A stretch of 63,131 bases of DNA from Arthrobacter sp. ov407. GTDB taxonomy: Bacteria > Actinomycetota > Actinomycetes > Actinomycetales > Micrococcaceae. Numbering within the stretch: the stretch's first letter is position 1; each line of letters starts with the position of its first letter. The DNA is taken from contig NZ_FNGD01000019.1 of assembly GCF_900102895.1 (NCBI RefSeq), positions 1 to 63,131 on the forward strand, in the 5' to 3' direction. This document shows positions 42,431 to 50,819 of this stretch, in pieces. Both the position numbers and the translations under genes were made by a program. The notes beneath the pieces were generated by a model. The model had not been told where the DNA came from and did no database searches. It was given only the letters and a program-made list of their open reading frames with translations.

Positions 42431-42481
42431 AAATAAATCATACTGGGGGGCCACAAGGGCTTGTATAAATCTGCTTTATTT
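42431..42481. promoter_or_regulatory. AT-rich divergent promoter/operator between the FadR-type gene and sugar-acid operon
   Basis: A strikingly AT-rich island in GC-rich DNA. AAATAAA (42431-42437) and TTTATTT (42475-42481) are inverted copies at its edges, and TTGTATAAAT (42461-42470) looks like a -10 region for the plus-strand operon. The arms TAAATAAATCATAC and GTATAAATCTGCTTTATTTA are related in inverted orientation, consistent with two half-sites for a dimeric regulator. Confidence 0.5.
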
Positions 42482-42570
42482 ACCTAAGATCGCTTCCAGA
42501 GCAGATGTAAAGATGCATTTGCGGCCGGCTGGACCGAGACGCCCAGCCCTGAAAACCAAAGGAAGTCGTA

Positions 42571-43866
42571 ATGAAGCGACGTTCAATTGCGAAGTACGCG
42601 GCTGTCGCCGCGGTCGTGTCCCTGGGGCTGACTGCCTGCGGCGGCGCCAGCGGCAGCAGCGATGCCAAGACGTCCGGCACCGTCCGGGTCACCCTCGCGA
42701 ACCACGTCTGGACCGAGGGCATCAAGGCGGCCATTCCGGAATTCGAGAAGTCCAGCGGACTCAAAGTCGAACTGACCCAACTGGGCGAAGACCAGCTCTC
42801 TGACCAGTACAACGTCAAGCTCAACGCCGGCAGCGACGAGATCGACGTGATGATGTACCGCCCGCTCCAGGAAGGCAAGGCGTTCGCGAAGAACGGCTAC
42901 CTCGCGGACCTGACGTCCAAGGTCTCCTCGGACGCCACGTGGGACTGGAAGGACTACCAGGAGGGCCCGGTCAAGGCCACCACCGTTGACGGCAAGGTGG
43001 TCGGCGTCCCGATCATCACCGAGCGCGAAGTCCTCTACTACCGCAAGGACCTGCTCAAGGCCGCCGGCCTGGAGGTTCCCAAGACCATGGACGAGCTCGA
43101 AGCCGCAGCCAAGGCCATCAAGGCTTCCTCCCCGGGCACGGCCGGCTTCGTGGCCCGCACCGGCAAGTCCGCCGCCGTCACCCAGTTCTCCAGCTTCCTG
43201 TACAGCTTCGGCGGCGACTTCACCGACGCCAGCGGCAAGTCCGCCGTCAACTCCGACGCGGCGAAGAAGGCCTACGCGTTCTATGGCGGTCTGATCAAGA
43301 ACTACGGCCCCGCCAACGTCAGCACCGACATGAGCTGGCCCGAGGCGATGGCGATCTTCACCCAGGGCAAGGCTGCCTTCTACACGGAGGCCGACTCGCT
43401 CTACAAGAACGCCACCGACCCGGCCAAGTCCAAGGTCGCCGACACCGTCGGCTTCGCCGCACTGCCCGCCGGCCCCGCCGGTTCCAAGCCGTACAACATC
43501 CCGTCCTGGGGCCTCGCCGTCAATGAGGCTTCAAGCAACCAGGACAACGCCTGGAAGTTCATCCAGTGGGCCACCAGCAAGGAACGCACCCTCGAAGCAC
43601 AGAAGGCCGGCGTCCCCGGACCGCGCGCCTCAGTCTGGGCCGACCAGGCCGGAACCTCCACCTACCCGAAGGACCTCGCCGAGGCCATCTCCGCGAGCGC
43701 CAAGAAAGGCGTCGGCCATGACCGTCCCCAGGTTGTCACCGTAGGCAAGGCCCGCGAAATCGTGGGCGGCCCGATCGTCGCCACCATCACCGGTTCTGAC
43801 GGTTCCGCCGCGGCCGACACCGCGAACGACGCCTTCCAGAAGTTCCTGGACGGCGAAAAGAAGTAG
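42571..43866 (+). CDS. ABC transporter solute-binding lipoprotein (sugar-acid operon)
   Basis: A 431-residue family 1 binding protein with signal peptide MKRRSIAKYAAVAAVVSLGL and lipobox LTAC, lipidated Cys23. AAAGGAAG precedes ATG. The mature part shows the usual ABC sugar-binding layout (VRVTLANHVWTEGI..., YYRKDLLKAAGLEVPKTMDE). First gene of the operon with two permeases and four catabolic enzymes; the ligand is probably an aldonate, uronate-containing sugar or related oligosaccharide. Confidence 0.92.
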   Translation: MKRRSIAKYAAVAAVVSLGLTACGGASGSSDAKTSGTVRVTLANHVWTEGIKAAIPEFEKSSGLKVELTQLGEDQLSDQYNVKLNAGSDEIDVMMYRPLQEGKAFAKNGYLADLTSKVSSDATWDWKDYQEGPVKATTVDGKVVGVPIITEREVLYYRKDLLKAAGLEVPKTMDELEAAAKAIKASSPGTAGFVARTGKSAAVTQFSSFLYSFGGDFTDASGKSAVNSDAAKKAYAFYGGLIKNYGPANVSTDMSWPEAMAIFTQGKAAFYTEADSLYKNATDPAKSKVADTVGFAALPAGPAGSKPYNIPSWGLAVNEASSNQDNAWKFIQWATSKERTLEAQKAGVPGPRASVWADQAGTSTYPKDLAEAISASAKKGVGHDRPQVVTVGKAREIVGGPIVATITGSDGSAAADTANDAFQKFLDGEKK

Positions 43867-43921
43867 CGCGGCCGGCGCGCTACGCGCCTGCTGACCTACG
43901 CGCCTGACGCACAATCCGCCT

Positions 43922-43951
43922 GGCGGGACGGCAGTCCGCTGCCGTCCTGCC
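43922..43951 (+). other. Strong intercistronic hairpin with TCCG loop
   Basis: GGCGGGACGGCAG (43922-43934) pairs with CTGCCGTCCTGCC (43939-43951), 13 pairs including one G-T, around a TCCG tetraloop. UNCG-type loops are exceptionally stable in RNA. No T-run follows. It sits between the binding-protein and permease genes, the same position as the hairpin at 9347-9388 in the fructan operon. Confidence 0.78.
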
Positions 43952-43993
43952 ACGGCCAGCTCTTCACTTCACCCCCAACTCCTTAGGTGAACC

Positions 43994-44947
43994 ATGTCTG
44001 TATTGACCCCTCCACGCAGCGCGCCAACCCGGCAGGCCGCCCGCACACCCAGTGCGGGCGAGAACTTCTCGGGCTGGGCCAACCGGCACCGCAAGTGGCT
44101 CTTCGCCGCCCCCGCCATGATCTTCGTCGGCGTCCTGATCGTCTTCCCCCTGGCCTGGACCCTGTACCTGAGCCTGACCGATTCGCAGGGCTCTGTCCGG
44201 GCTGCCTCCGAGTTTGTCGGCCTCCAGAACTACCTCACTGTCCTGTCCGACGTCGAACGCTTCTGGCCCGCCGTCGGCCGCACGCTCAGCTTCACCGGCG
44301 TTGCCCTCATCTGCGAGGTGGTGCTCGGCATGTGCATCGCGCTGCTGCTGTGGCGCCCGTTCCGCGGCGAAAAGTGGGTCCGCGTGGCCATCCTGCTTCC
44401 GCTCGTCGCCACCCCCGTGGCGGTCGGCATGATGTGGCGGCTGATCTTCGACCCCAACATCGGCTTCGTCAACCAGCTGCTCGGCATGGTCGGCATTCCC
44501 GCCCAGCCCTGGCTCTCCGGCCAGGACACGGCGCTGGGCACCACCATCTTCATGGACGTGTGGCAGTGGACCCCCATGGTGGTCCTGATCCTGCTGGCCG
44601 GGCTGACCTCCCTCTCCGAGGAGCCCGACGAGGCGGCCCGGATGGACGGCGCCAACGCCTTCCAGCGCTTCTTCTTCATCACGCTGCCCCTCATGATGCC
44701 GACCGTGATCGTCGCCATCCTGCTCCGGGGCATCGACGCCCTGAAGACCTTCGACATCCTCTACGCCACCAAGGGCAAAGGCGGCGGATCCTTCCACGAA
44801 GTGGAGACGCTCAACGTCTACGCCTACGGGCTGAGCTTCGACTACAACCAGTACGGGCTCTCCTCCGCGGTGCTGATCCTGTTCTTCATGATCATCATCG
44901 GCTCGATGTGGCTGCTGACCATGCGCAAGAAAGCGGTAAGCAAATGA
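43994..44947 (+). CDS. ABC sugar permease, first subunit
   Basis: A 317-residue membrane subunit with a cytoplasmic Ala/Pro-rich tail and six helices. The EAA loop contacting the ATPase is EEPDEAARMDGANAFQRFFF. ATG 43994 lies eight bases after CTTAGG; the start codon of the next permease overlaps its stop (ATGA). Part of the importer begun at 42571. A much longer ORF covering this gene in another frame is a shadow that runs into the next gene. Confidence 0.9.
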   Translation: MSVLTPPRSAPTRQAARTPSAGENFSGWANRHRKWLFAAPAMIFVGVLIVFPLAWTLYLSLTDSQGSVRAASEFVGLQNYLTVLSDVERFWPAVGRTLSFTGVALICEVVLGMCIALLLWRPFRGEKWVRVAILLPLVATPVAVGMMWRLIFDPNIGFVNQLLGMVGIPAQPWLSGQDTALGTTIFMDVWQWTPMVVLILLAGLTSLSEEPDEAARMDGANAFQRFFFITLPLMMPTVIVAILLRGIDALKTFDILYATKGKGGGSFHEVETLNVYAYGLSFDYNQYGLSSAVLILFFMIIIGSMWLLTMRKKAVSK

Positions 44948-45837
44948 CCGTCCTGACCGAAGACACTGAACCCCAAACCGCCCCCGCCGAGGCGGCCAAG
45001 ACGGCGCCGCGCCCCCGGAAGCGGCTGGGCACCCGCGCGTACAAGGTGTTCCGCGTCGCCGCACTGGTGGCCGTGGTGCTGTTCCTGATCGCCCCGCTGT
45101 TCTGGATGCTGCTGGCCTCCCTCAAGACCAACGTGGACATCTACGACACCGGCAAGTCGTTCTTCTTCACCCCCACGTTCGAGAACTACGCCAATGTGCT
45201 GCAGCGGAACAACTACTTGGTCTTCATCTTCAACAGCTTCTGGGTGGCCTTTGTCTCCACGGCCCTGTCGCTGGTCCTGGGCGTGCCGGCTGCCTACGCC
45301 ATGAGCCGGTTCACGATGCACCGCTCGGCGCTTGTGGTCCTGATGGCCCGCGTCATCCCCGGTGTCTCCCTGCTGGTGCCCTGGTACTACGTTTTCTCCA
45401 ACCTGAAGATGGTGGGCGGCTTCGAGGTCCTGATCCTCAGCCACATGTTCGTCGCGCTGCCGCTGATCGTGTACATCATGATGAGCTACTTCGATTCCCT
45501 GCCGCTGGAGCTGGAGGAATCGGCCCAGGTGGACGGCCTCACCCCGATCGGCGCCTTCCGCCGCATCACCCTGCCGCTCTCCGTAGCCGGCATGGCCACC
45601 GCCGGCATCCTGTCCTTCATCTTCTCGTGGAACAACTTCATGTTCGCCTTGGTGCTCTCCGGCTCCAAGACCAAGACCCTGCCGGTCGCGATCTTCGACT
45701 TCGTCTCCTACGCCAGCATCGACTGGGGCGGACTCATGGCGGCCGCCACCGTGGTCACCATCCCGATCATGATCATTGCGCTCTTCACGCAGAAGTACAT
45801 CGTCTCCGGCATGACCGCCGGCGCGACCAAGGGCTAG
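44944..45837 (+). CDS. ABC sugar permease, second subunit
   Basis: About 297 residues, six helices after a cytoplasmic N-terminal tail. The EAA loop reads LELEESAQVDGLTPIGAFRR. ATG 44944 overlaps the stop of the first permease by four bases, so translation is coupled. The same frame is open far upstream only because of GC-rich antisense-type reading; that part is not membrane-like. No ATPase is encoded in the operon. Confidence 0.92.
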   Translation: MTVLTEDTEPQTAPAEAAKTAPRPRKRLGTRAYKVFRVAALVAVVLFLIAPLFWMLLASLKTNVDIYDTGKSFFFTPTFENYANVLQRNNYLVFIFNSFWVAFVSTALSLVLGVPAAYAMSRFTMHRSALVVLMARVIPGVSLLVPWYYVFSNLKMVGGFEVLILSHMFVALPLIVYIMMSYFDSLPLELEESAQVDGLTPIGAFRRITLPLSVAGMATAGILSFIFSWNNFMFALVLSGSKTKTLPVAIFDFVSYASIDWGGLMAAATVVTIPIMIIALFTQKYIVSGMTAGATKG

Positions 45838-45844
45838 GCAACAG

Positions 45845-46993
45845 ATGACACTCATCAGCAGGATTGAAACGTTCCTCGTCGCGCCGCGCTGGCTCTTCGT
45901 CCGGATTGAGACGGACAGCGGGATCGTCGGCTGGGGCGAGGCGAGCTGCGAAGGCCGCAGCGAAACCGTGCGAACCGCCGTCGACCAGCTCTCCGAGCTG
46001 CTCATCGGCAACGATGCGCTCCGGATCGAGGACCACTGGCAGGTCATGACCAAGGGGTCCTTCTACCGCGGCGGGCCCATCCTGGCCAGCGCCGTGTCCG
46101 GCCTGGACCAGGCCCTTTGGGACATTGCGGGCAAGCACTTCAACACCCCCGTTCACCAGCTTCTGGGCGGCCACGTCCGGGACCGGATCCGGATGTACGG
46201 CTGGGTGGGCGGGGATGAGCCCAACGAGGTGGCCGACCAGATCAGCGCGCAGCTGGCGGTCGGGCTGACCGCCGTCAAGATGAACGCCAGCGGCCGGATG
46301 AGCCCCATCGCCTCGGTTGCCGAGCTCGACGGCGTCGTCCGCCGGGTGGCCGCGGCCCGTGAGGTCCTCGGCGACCACCGCGACGTGGCCGTGGACTTCC
46401 ACGGCCGCTTCAGCCTCGCCAACGCCCGCCGGGTGGCGCCGCTGCTGGAGCCGTACCGGCCCTTTTTCCTCGAAGAACCGGTGGTCCCGGAAAACACGCA
46501 CCTGCTGCGCGAGTTCACCTCCTCCACGACGACGCCGGTCTCCACCGGCGAGCGGCTCTACAGCCGGCAGGAATTCCTGCCCGCGCTGCAGGCCGGCATC
46601 GCCGTGGCCCAGCCGGACCTCTCCCATGCCGGCGGCATCACCGAGGTCCGCAAGATCGCCTCGCTCGCCGAAATCTACGAGGTCCAGCTCGCCCCGCACT
46701 GCCCGCTGGGCCCGCTGGCCCTGGCCGCCTGTCTGCAGGTCGGCTTCGCGACGCCCAACTTCCTGATCCAGGAACAAAGCATCGGCATCCACTACAACCA
46801 GGGCGCCGAAGTCCTGGACTACGTGGTGGACAAGTCCCCGCTGAAGTTCGTGGACGGACACATCGAACGGCTCACCGGCCCGGGCCTGGGCATCGAGATC
46901 GATGAGGCCGTGGTCCGTGCCGCGGACAAGCGCGGCCATGCCTGGCGCGGTCCCGTCTGGCGGCACCCCGACGGCGCCTTCGCCGAATGGTGA
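45845..46993 (+). CDS. dgoD: D-galactonate dehydratase (enolase superfamily)
   Basis: Dehydrates D-galactonate to 2-keto-3-deoxygalactonate. At 382 residues it equals the E. coli enzyme in length and matches it throughout, for example APRWLFVRIETDSGIVGWGE at the start and WRHPDGAFAEW at the end. Mg ligands are Asp184, Glu210 and Glu236; catalytic histidines are His186 (DFHGR) and His285 (APHCPLGP). It lies seven bases after the permease, in an operon with aldolase and kinase, completing the De Ley-Doudoroff route. Confidence 0.94.
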   Translation: MTLISRIETFLVAPRWLFVRIETDSGIVGWGEASCEGRSETVRTAVDQLSELLIGNDALRIEDHWQVMTKGSFYRGGPILASAVSGLDQALWDIAGKHFNTPVHQLLGGHVRDRIRMYGWVGGDEPNEVADQISAQLAVGLTAVKMNASGRMSPIASVAELDGVVRRVAAAREVLGDHRDVAVDFHGRFSLANARRVAPLLEPYRPFFLEEPVVPENTHLLREFTSSTTTPVSTGERLYSRQEFLPALQAGIAVAQPDLSHAGGITEVRKIASLAEIYEVQLAPHCPLGPLALAACLQVGFATPNFLIQEQSIGIHYNQGAEVLDYVVDKSPLKFVDGHIERLTGPGLGIEIDEAVVRAADKRGHAWRGPVWRHPDGAFAEW

Positions 46994-47036
46994 ACGCCGG
47001 AACGGTAAACGCCGGAACGGTGCACGCCGGAACGGC
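46992..47036 (+). repeat. Three 15-bp tandem repeats after dgoD
   Basis: GAACGCCGGAACGGT, AAACGCCGGAACGGT and GCACGCCGGAACGGC follow directly after the dgoD stop codon. They lie in the leader of the aldolase gene, upstream of its AAGGAG. The unit length is a multiple of three and the frame is open through it, giving an apparent but unlikely N-terminal extension. Confidence 0.75.
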
Positions 47037-47076
47037 AAACACTGTCCTGTTCGCCTCGACGAAGGAGAAGCCTGAC

Positions 47077-47748
47077 ATGGAGAACAACCTGACGCCCGAA
47101 CTGCTGCTGGCCGGCATCCGGGAGACCCGGCTGGTGGCAATTGTGCGCGGCACGGATGGGGCCGCCGCCGCGAAAGCAGCCCTCGCTGCGATGGAGGAAG
47201 GCTTCCGGTACGTCGAAATTGCGCTCACCACACCGGGGGCCCTCGAGGCGATCCGCGAGGTCCGCGCGGCCGCCCCCGCGGACTGCTTCGTCGGCGCCGG
47301 AACGGTGCTGACGGCCCAGGACGTGGACCGGGTCGCCGAGGCGGGCGGCCAGTTCATGGTGACCCCGTCGCTGGCCGAGTCGATCGCCGAATCGGCCCGG
47401 CTGGGACTGCCTGTGCTGGCCGGTGCGCTGACTCCCAGTGAGGCCTACGAGGCCATGAACCGGGGAGCCACCGCCGTCAAGCTGTTCCCCGCCTCGATCG
47501 GCGGACCGGGCTACCTCAAGGCGCTCCGCGATCCCTTCCCCGGGATCCCGTTCATCGCCGTCGGTGGCGTCGGGCTCGGCGAGGCCGCGGGCTACTGGGA
47601 CGCCGGCGCCATCGCCGTGGGGCTCGGCGGACCGCTGTTCGGCGACGCCGGCTCCGGCGGCGACCTCGCCCCGATGCGGGAACGGGCCCGCGGGTTCGTG
47701 GCCCTGGCCGCGGAGTTCGGCCGCCAGCGCGCGGAGAGCCTGCGGTGA
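47077..47748 (+). CDS. 2-dehydro-3-deoxy-6-phosphogalactonate/gluconate aldolase
   Basis: A 223-residue class I aldolase of the KDPG/KDPGal family. It cleaves the 6-phosphorylated 2-keto-3-deoxy acid to pyruvate and glyceraldehyde 3-phosphate. Schiff-base Lys135 is in AVKLFPAS, Glu47 in YVEIALTTP, and GAGTVLTAQDV is typical. ATG 47077 with GACGAAGGAGAAG is preferred to the ORF start at 46987, which reads through the tandem repeats. Its stop overlaps the next start. Whether it prefers the gluco or galacto isomer is not visible; dgoD next door suggests galacto. Confidence 0.9.
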   Translation: MENNLTPELLLAGIRETRLVAIVRGTDGAAAAKAALAAMEEGFRYVEIALTTPGALEAIREVRAAAPADCFVGAGTVLTAQDVDRVAEAGGQFMVTPSLAESIAESARLGLPVLAGALTPSEAYEAMNRGATAVKLFPASIGGPGYLKALRDPFPGIPFIAVGGVGLGEAAGYWDAGAIAVGLGGPLFGDAGSGGDLAPMRERARGFVALAAEFGRQRAESLR

Positions 47749-48767
47749 TGGCCGCCGTCGACCGCGCTTCCGTCCCGCAGGCCGTTGATCTTCTGACCTT
47801 TGGCGAGTCCATGGTCTCGCTGCGGTCCACCGGTCCGCTGTCCGCCGGCGGCAGCCTGGGCATGCACGTAGCCGGCGCGGAATCGAACGTGGCCGTCGGC
47901 GTCGCCCGGCTCGGGCACAGCGTCACCTGGGTCGGGGTGGTCGGCGCCGACCCGCATGGCGAGTACATCCTGCGGCAGCTGCGCGCCGAGGGGATCGGGC
48001 TGCGGCACCGGACTGACGCCGCGCGCAACACCGGGGTGATGTTCCTCGAACAACGCACGGCGGATGTCACCCGGGCCTTCTACTACCGCGCCGGTTCCGC
48101 CGGGTCCACCCTCGGCCGGGAGGACCTGGACCGTGCCTTGACGGCCGGTGCCCGGATCCTGCATCTGACCGGCATCACTGCCGCCCTCAGCCCCGACGCC
48201 CGGAAGGCCGTGGAGTACGCGGCCGAGCGCGCCGCCGCCGACGGCATGGAGGTCTCCCTCGACGTCAATTACCGCAGCAAGCTCTGGTCCCGGGAGGAGG
48301 CCCGCGCTGTGCTCGCGCCGCTCGCCCGGCACGCCAGCATCGTGATCGCCTCCGACGACGAACTCGGGCTGGTCGCGGCTGAGGTCGGGGCAGGCCCGGC
48401 CAGAACATGGGACGCCGACGCCGGTGCGGACGCCGAAACGGCGATGGCAGCCGAACTGCTGGGCCGCGGGGTCCGGGAAGTCGTGGTCAAGCGCGGTGCT
48501 GCCGGCGCCGGCGTGCACACCGCCGACGGGCGCTGGGAGGCACCCGCCGTGCCCGTGACCAGCATCGATACCGTGGGGGCCGGGGACGCCTTCACCGCCG
48601 GCTACCTTTCGGCCCTGCTCGACGGCGCCGACGTTGCCGGCCGCCTGCAGCGCGGCGTCCTGGCGGGAGCGTTTGCCGTCAGCACCGCCGGTGACTGGGA
48701 AGGCCTGCCCGGCCGCGCGGAACTGGCACTGCTCGGGAGCACACCGGGCGGAACCACGCAGCGCTGA
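47748..48767 (+). CDS. PfkB-family 2-keto-3-deoxy-sugar-acid kinase
   Basis: About 339 residues, ribokinase fold. It should phosphorylate 2-keto-3-deoxygluconate or -galactonate before the aldolase step. GGSLGMHVAGAESNVAVGVA is the sugar-binding start and DTVGAGDAFTAGYL holds the catalytic Asp. The start overlaps the aldolase stop (TGATG at 47746-47750). Assigned to KDG/KDGal by operon context; sequence alone says PfkB kinase. Confidence 0.9.
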   Translation: MAAVDRASVPQAVDLLTFGESMVSLRSTGPLSAGGSLGMHVAGAESNVAVGVARLGHSVTWVGVVGADPHGEYILRQLRAEGIGLRHRTDAARNTGVMFLEQRTADVTRAFYYRAGSAGSTLGREDLDRALTAGARILHLTGITAALSPDARKAVEYAAERAAADGMEVSLDVNYRSKLWSREEARAVLAPLARHASIVIASDDELGLVAAEVGAGPARTWDADAGADAETAMAAELLGRGVREVVVKRGAAGAGVHTADGRWEAPAVPVTSIDTVGAGDAFTAGYLSALLDGADVAGRLQRGVLAGAFAVSTAGDWEGLPGRAELALLGSTPGGTTQR

Positions 48768-48864
48768 TCCCCTCGCCGGGCGGCTGACCCCATCCCGGGC
48801 GGCTGCCCGGGCCGCCGGCCCTTCACCGGCCAAGACACCCCGAAAGACCAGAAAAGGACCTGTT

Positions 48865-50094
48865 GTGAAAATCATTGCCGCTGAAGTCTTCGTGACCAGC
48901 CCCTCCCGGAACTTCGTGACCCTGCGGATCACCACCGAGGACGGCGTGACCGGGATCGGCGACGCGACCCTGAACGGGCGCGAGCTCGCGGTGGCCGCGT
49001 ATTTGAAGGAGCACGTCGCGCAGCTGCTGATCGGGAAGGACCCGCACCGGATCGAGGACACCTGGCAGTTCCTGTACCGGTCCTCGTACTGGCGCCGCGG
49101 CCCGGTCACGATGGCCGCGATCGCCGCGGTGGACATGGCGCTGTGGGACATCAAGGGCAAGCTGGCCGGGATGCCGGTCTACCAGCTCCTCGGCGGGGCG
49201 TCCCGGAACGGGCTGCGCGCCTACGGGCACGCCTCCGGCGCGGACCTTCCCTCCCTCTTCGACTCGGTCCGCGAGCACTTGGAGCTGGGGTACAAGTCGA
49301 TCCGGATCCAGACCGCGGTCCCCGGGATCAAGGCCGTCTACGGGGTCGCGGCGCAGGCGCAGGCCTCGGGGGAGCGGTACGACTACGAACCGGCCGGGCG
49401 GGGCGCGTTCCCGCAGGAGGAGGACTGGGACACCCGCGCCTACCTCCGGCACCTGCCGTCGGTGTTCGAGGCGGTGCGGAACGAGTTTGGCCCGGAACTG
49501 CCTTTGCTGCACGACGGGCACCACCGGATGACCCCGATCCAGGCCGCGAAGCTGGGCAAGGCGCTGGAGCCCTACGACCTGTTCTGGCTCGAGGACTGCA
49601 CCCCGGCCGAGAACCAGGAGGCGCTGCGCCTGGTCCGGGCGCACACCACCACCCCGCTGGCCATCGGGGAGATCTTCAACACCGTCTACGACTACCAGAG
49701 CCTGATCAAGGAACAGCTGATCGACTACGTGAGGGCCGCGTCCACCCACTTCGGCGGGATCAGCCCGCTGAAGAAGGTGATGGACTTCGCCGCGCAGTAC
49801 CAGATCAAGTCCGGCTTCCACGGCCCCACCGACATCTCCCCGGTCGGCTTCGCCGCGCAGCTGCACGTGGGCCTGGCGATCCACAACTACGGGATCCAGG
49901 AATACATGCAGCACTCGGATGCGACCAACGAGGTCTTCGAGCAGTCCATGACGTTTGTGGACGGCTACCTGCACCCGGGCGAGGCGCCCGGCATCGGCGT
50001 CGAATTCAACGAAGAAGCCGCCGCCGCGTTCCCCTACCAGCAGGCCTACCTGCCCTACAACCGCCTCGTCGACGGGACCGTGCATGACTGGTAA
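48865..50094 (+). CDS. D-mannonate dehydratase-family enzyme (enolase superfamily, ManD/RspA type)
   Basis: About 409 residues from GTG 48865 (AAAAGGACCTGTT upstream); the upstream extension is non-homologous. ManD hallmarks: Arg147 (SIRIQT) and Tyr159 (AVYG), metal ligands Asp217, Glu243 and Glu269, His219 in LLHDGHHR and His319 in FHGPTD. It would dehydrate D-mannonate, or slowly D-gluconate, to 2-keto-3-deoxygluconate, which the kinase and aldolase upstream would use. Some family members have little dehydratase activity, so the substrate needs testing. Last gene of the operon. Confidence 0.9.
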   Translation: MKIIAAEVFVTSPSRNFVTLRITTEDGVTGIGDATLNGRELAVAAYLKEHVAQLLIGKDPHRIEDTWQFLYRSSYWRRGPVTMAAIAAVDMALWDIKGKLAGMPVYQLLGGASRNGLRAYGHASGADLPSLFDSVREHLELGYKSIRIQTAVPGIKAVYGVAAQAQASGERYDYEPAGRGAFPQEEDWDTRAYLRHLPSVFEAVRNEFGPELPLLHDGHHRMTPIQAAKLGKALEPYDLFWLEDCTPAENQEALRLVRAHTTTPLAIGEIFNTVYDYQSLIKEQLIDYVRAASTHFGGISPLKKVMDFAAQYQIKSGFHGPTDISPVGFAAQLHVGLAIHNYGIQEYMQHSDATNEVFEQSMTFVDGYLHPGEAPGIGVEFNEEAAAAFPYQQAYLPYNRLVDGTVHDW

Positions 50095-50145
50095 TCGGCC
50101 CCGAGTGGTGATCCGGCCATGATTGGGGGCAGTTCCTGAAACACC

Positions 50146-50202
50146 AAAAAAAGGTCCCGGGCGGCGAGTCGATGCTCTGCCACCCGGGACCTGGCTCTTT
50201 TA
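50146..50202. terminator. Bidirectional rho-independent terminator
   Basis: AGGTCCCGGG (50152-50161) pairs perfectly with CCCGGGACCT (50183-50192) around a 21-base loop. A run of seven A precedes the stem and CTCTTTTAA follows it, so both strands end the hairpin with T-rich sequence. It separates the sugar-acid operon from the convergent small gene at 50236-50445. Confidence 0.88.
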
Positions 50203-50235
50203 AGTCCGGCTCTCAGCGTCCGGTTTTCCGATGTC

Positions 50236-50445
50236 TCAGTGAATGAGCTCGCGGGTCATGCCGAAGGGGACCTGGTCGGAGAGCGCCGCGGAGTAGTGGC
50301 CCGGCTTGTGGCGCGTGAGCAGAATGCCGTGGGTGCCCTTGGTCATGGCGAGCTGCTGCAGCCCGCGGACGGCGTCGTTGAGTCGTTCGTCGAGGACGTG
50401 CCGGTTGTCGACTTGGATCTCAATGGACTCGGTAATCGTGGTCAT
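50236..50445 (-). CDS. Small hypothetical protein
   Basis: A 69-residue protein: MTTITESIEIQVDNRHVLDE, then LNDAVRGLQQLAMTKGTHGI, ending PGHYSAALSDQVPFGMTREL. It has the look of a conserved actinobacterial small protein with alternating helix and strand but I cannot name a family. The ribosome site is weak. It shares the bidirectional terminator with the sugar-acid operon and is alone on its strand. Confidence 0.65.
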   Translation of the reverse strand: MTTITESIEIQVDNRHVLDERLNDAVRGLQQLAMTKGTHGILLTRHKPGHYSAALSDQVPFGMTRELIH

Positions 50446-50819
50446 CGCTCTGTCTTTCTTGGAGTACTTCTAGTCGGCCCCAATGGATTCAGGAACACTA
50501 ACGTCATACTTATTGGGCCGTCAAATCGCCACGCCGTGTCGGCGCGGAGGCTGTCCGGGGCCAAATGCCCGCACGTCGCGGCCCCCGCGGTTGACCTGCA
50601 GATCCGTCCCGGCTCGGTTGTCCCCGTGAGTCTGGTCACCCGGCAGCACTGCGGGCAGCCCGGGAGAAGCTCCTGGACGCAAACGACGCGCATGCCGGCG
50701 GCTCGCTCACACCCCTGCGCCGGAGGTCCCGGCTGGCCATTTGCCCACCACCGCGCACATAAGGGGGATAATCTTCAGCGGGGACCATCCACAACACGGC
50801 ACAAAGGCGGCACGGCGAC
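50446..50819. other. Intergenic region, no gene seen
   Basis: 374 bp between divergently read small gene and PAP2 gene. An AT-rich stretch (AACGTCATACTTATTGG near 50501-50517) could hold the minus-strand promoter. I found no supported ORF, RNA gene or strong hairpin. Confidence 0.45.

Noticed and set aside
43987..45837. Single 616-residue plus-strand ORF that could be taken as a fused permease
   Set aside because: The first half is out of frame with the true first permease (43994-44947) and not membrane-like; only the part from 44944 is real, with an ATGA overlap.
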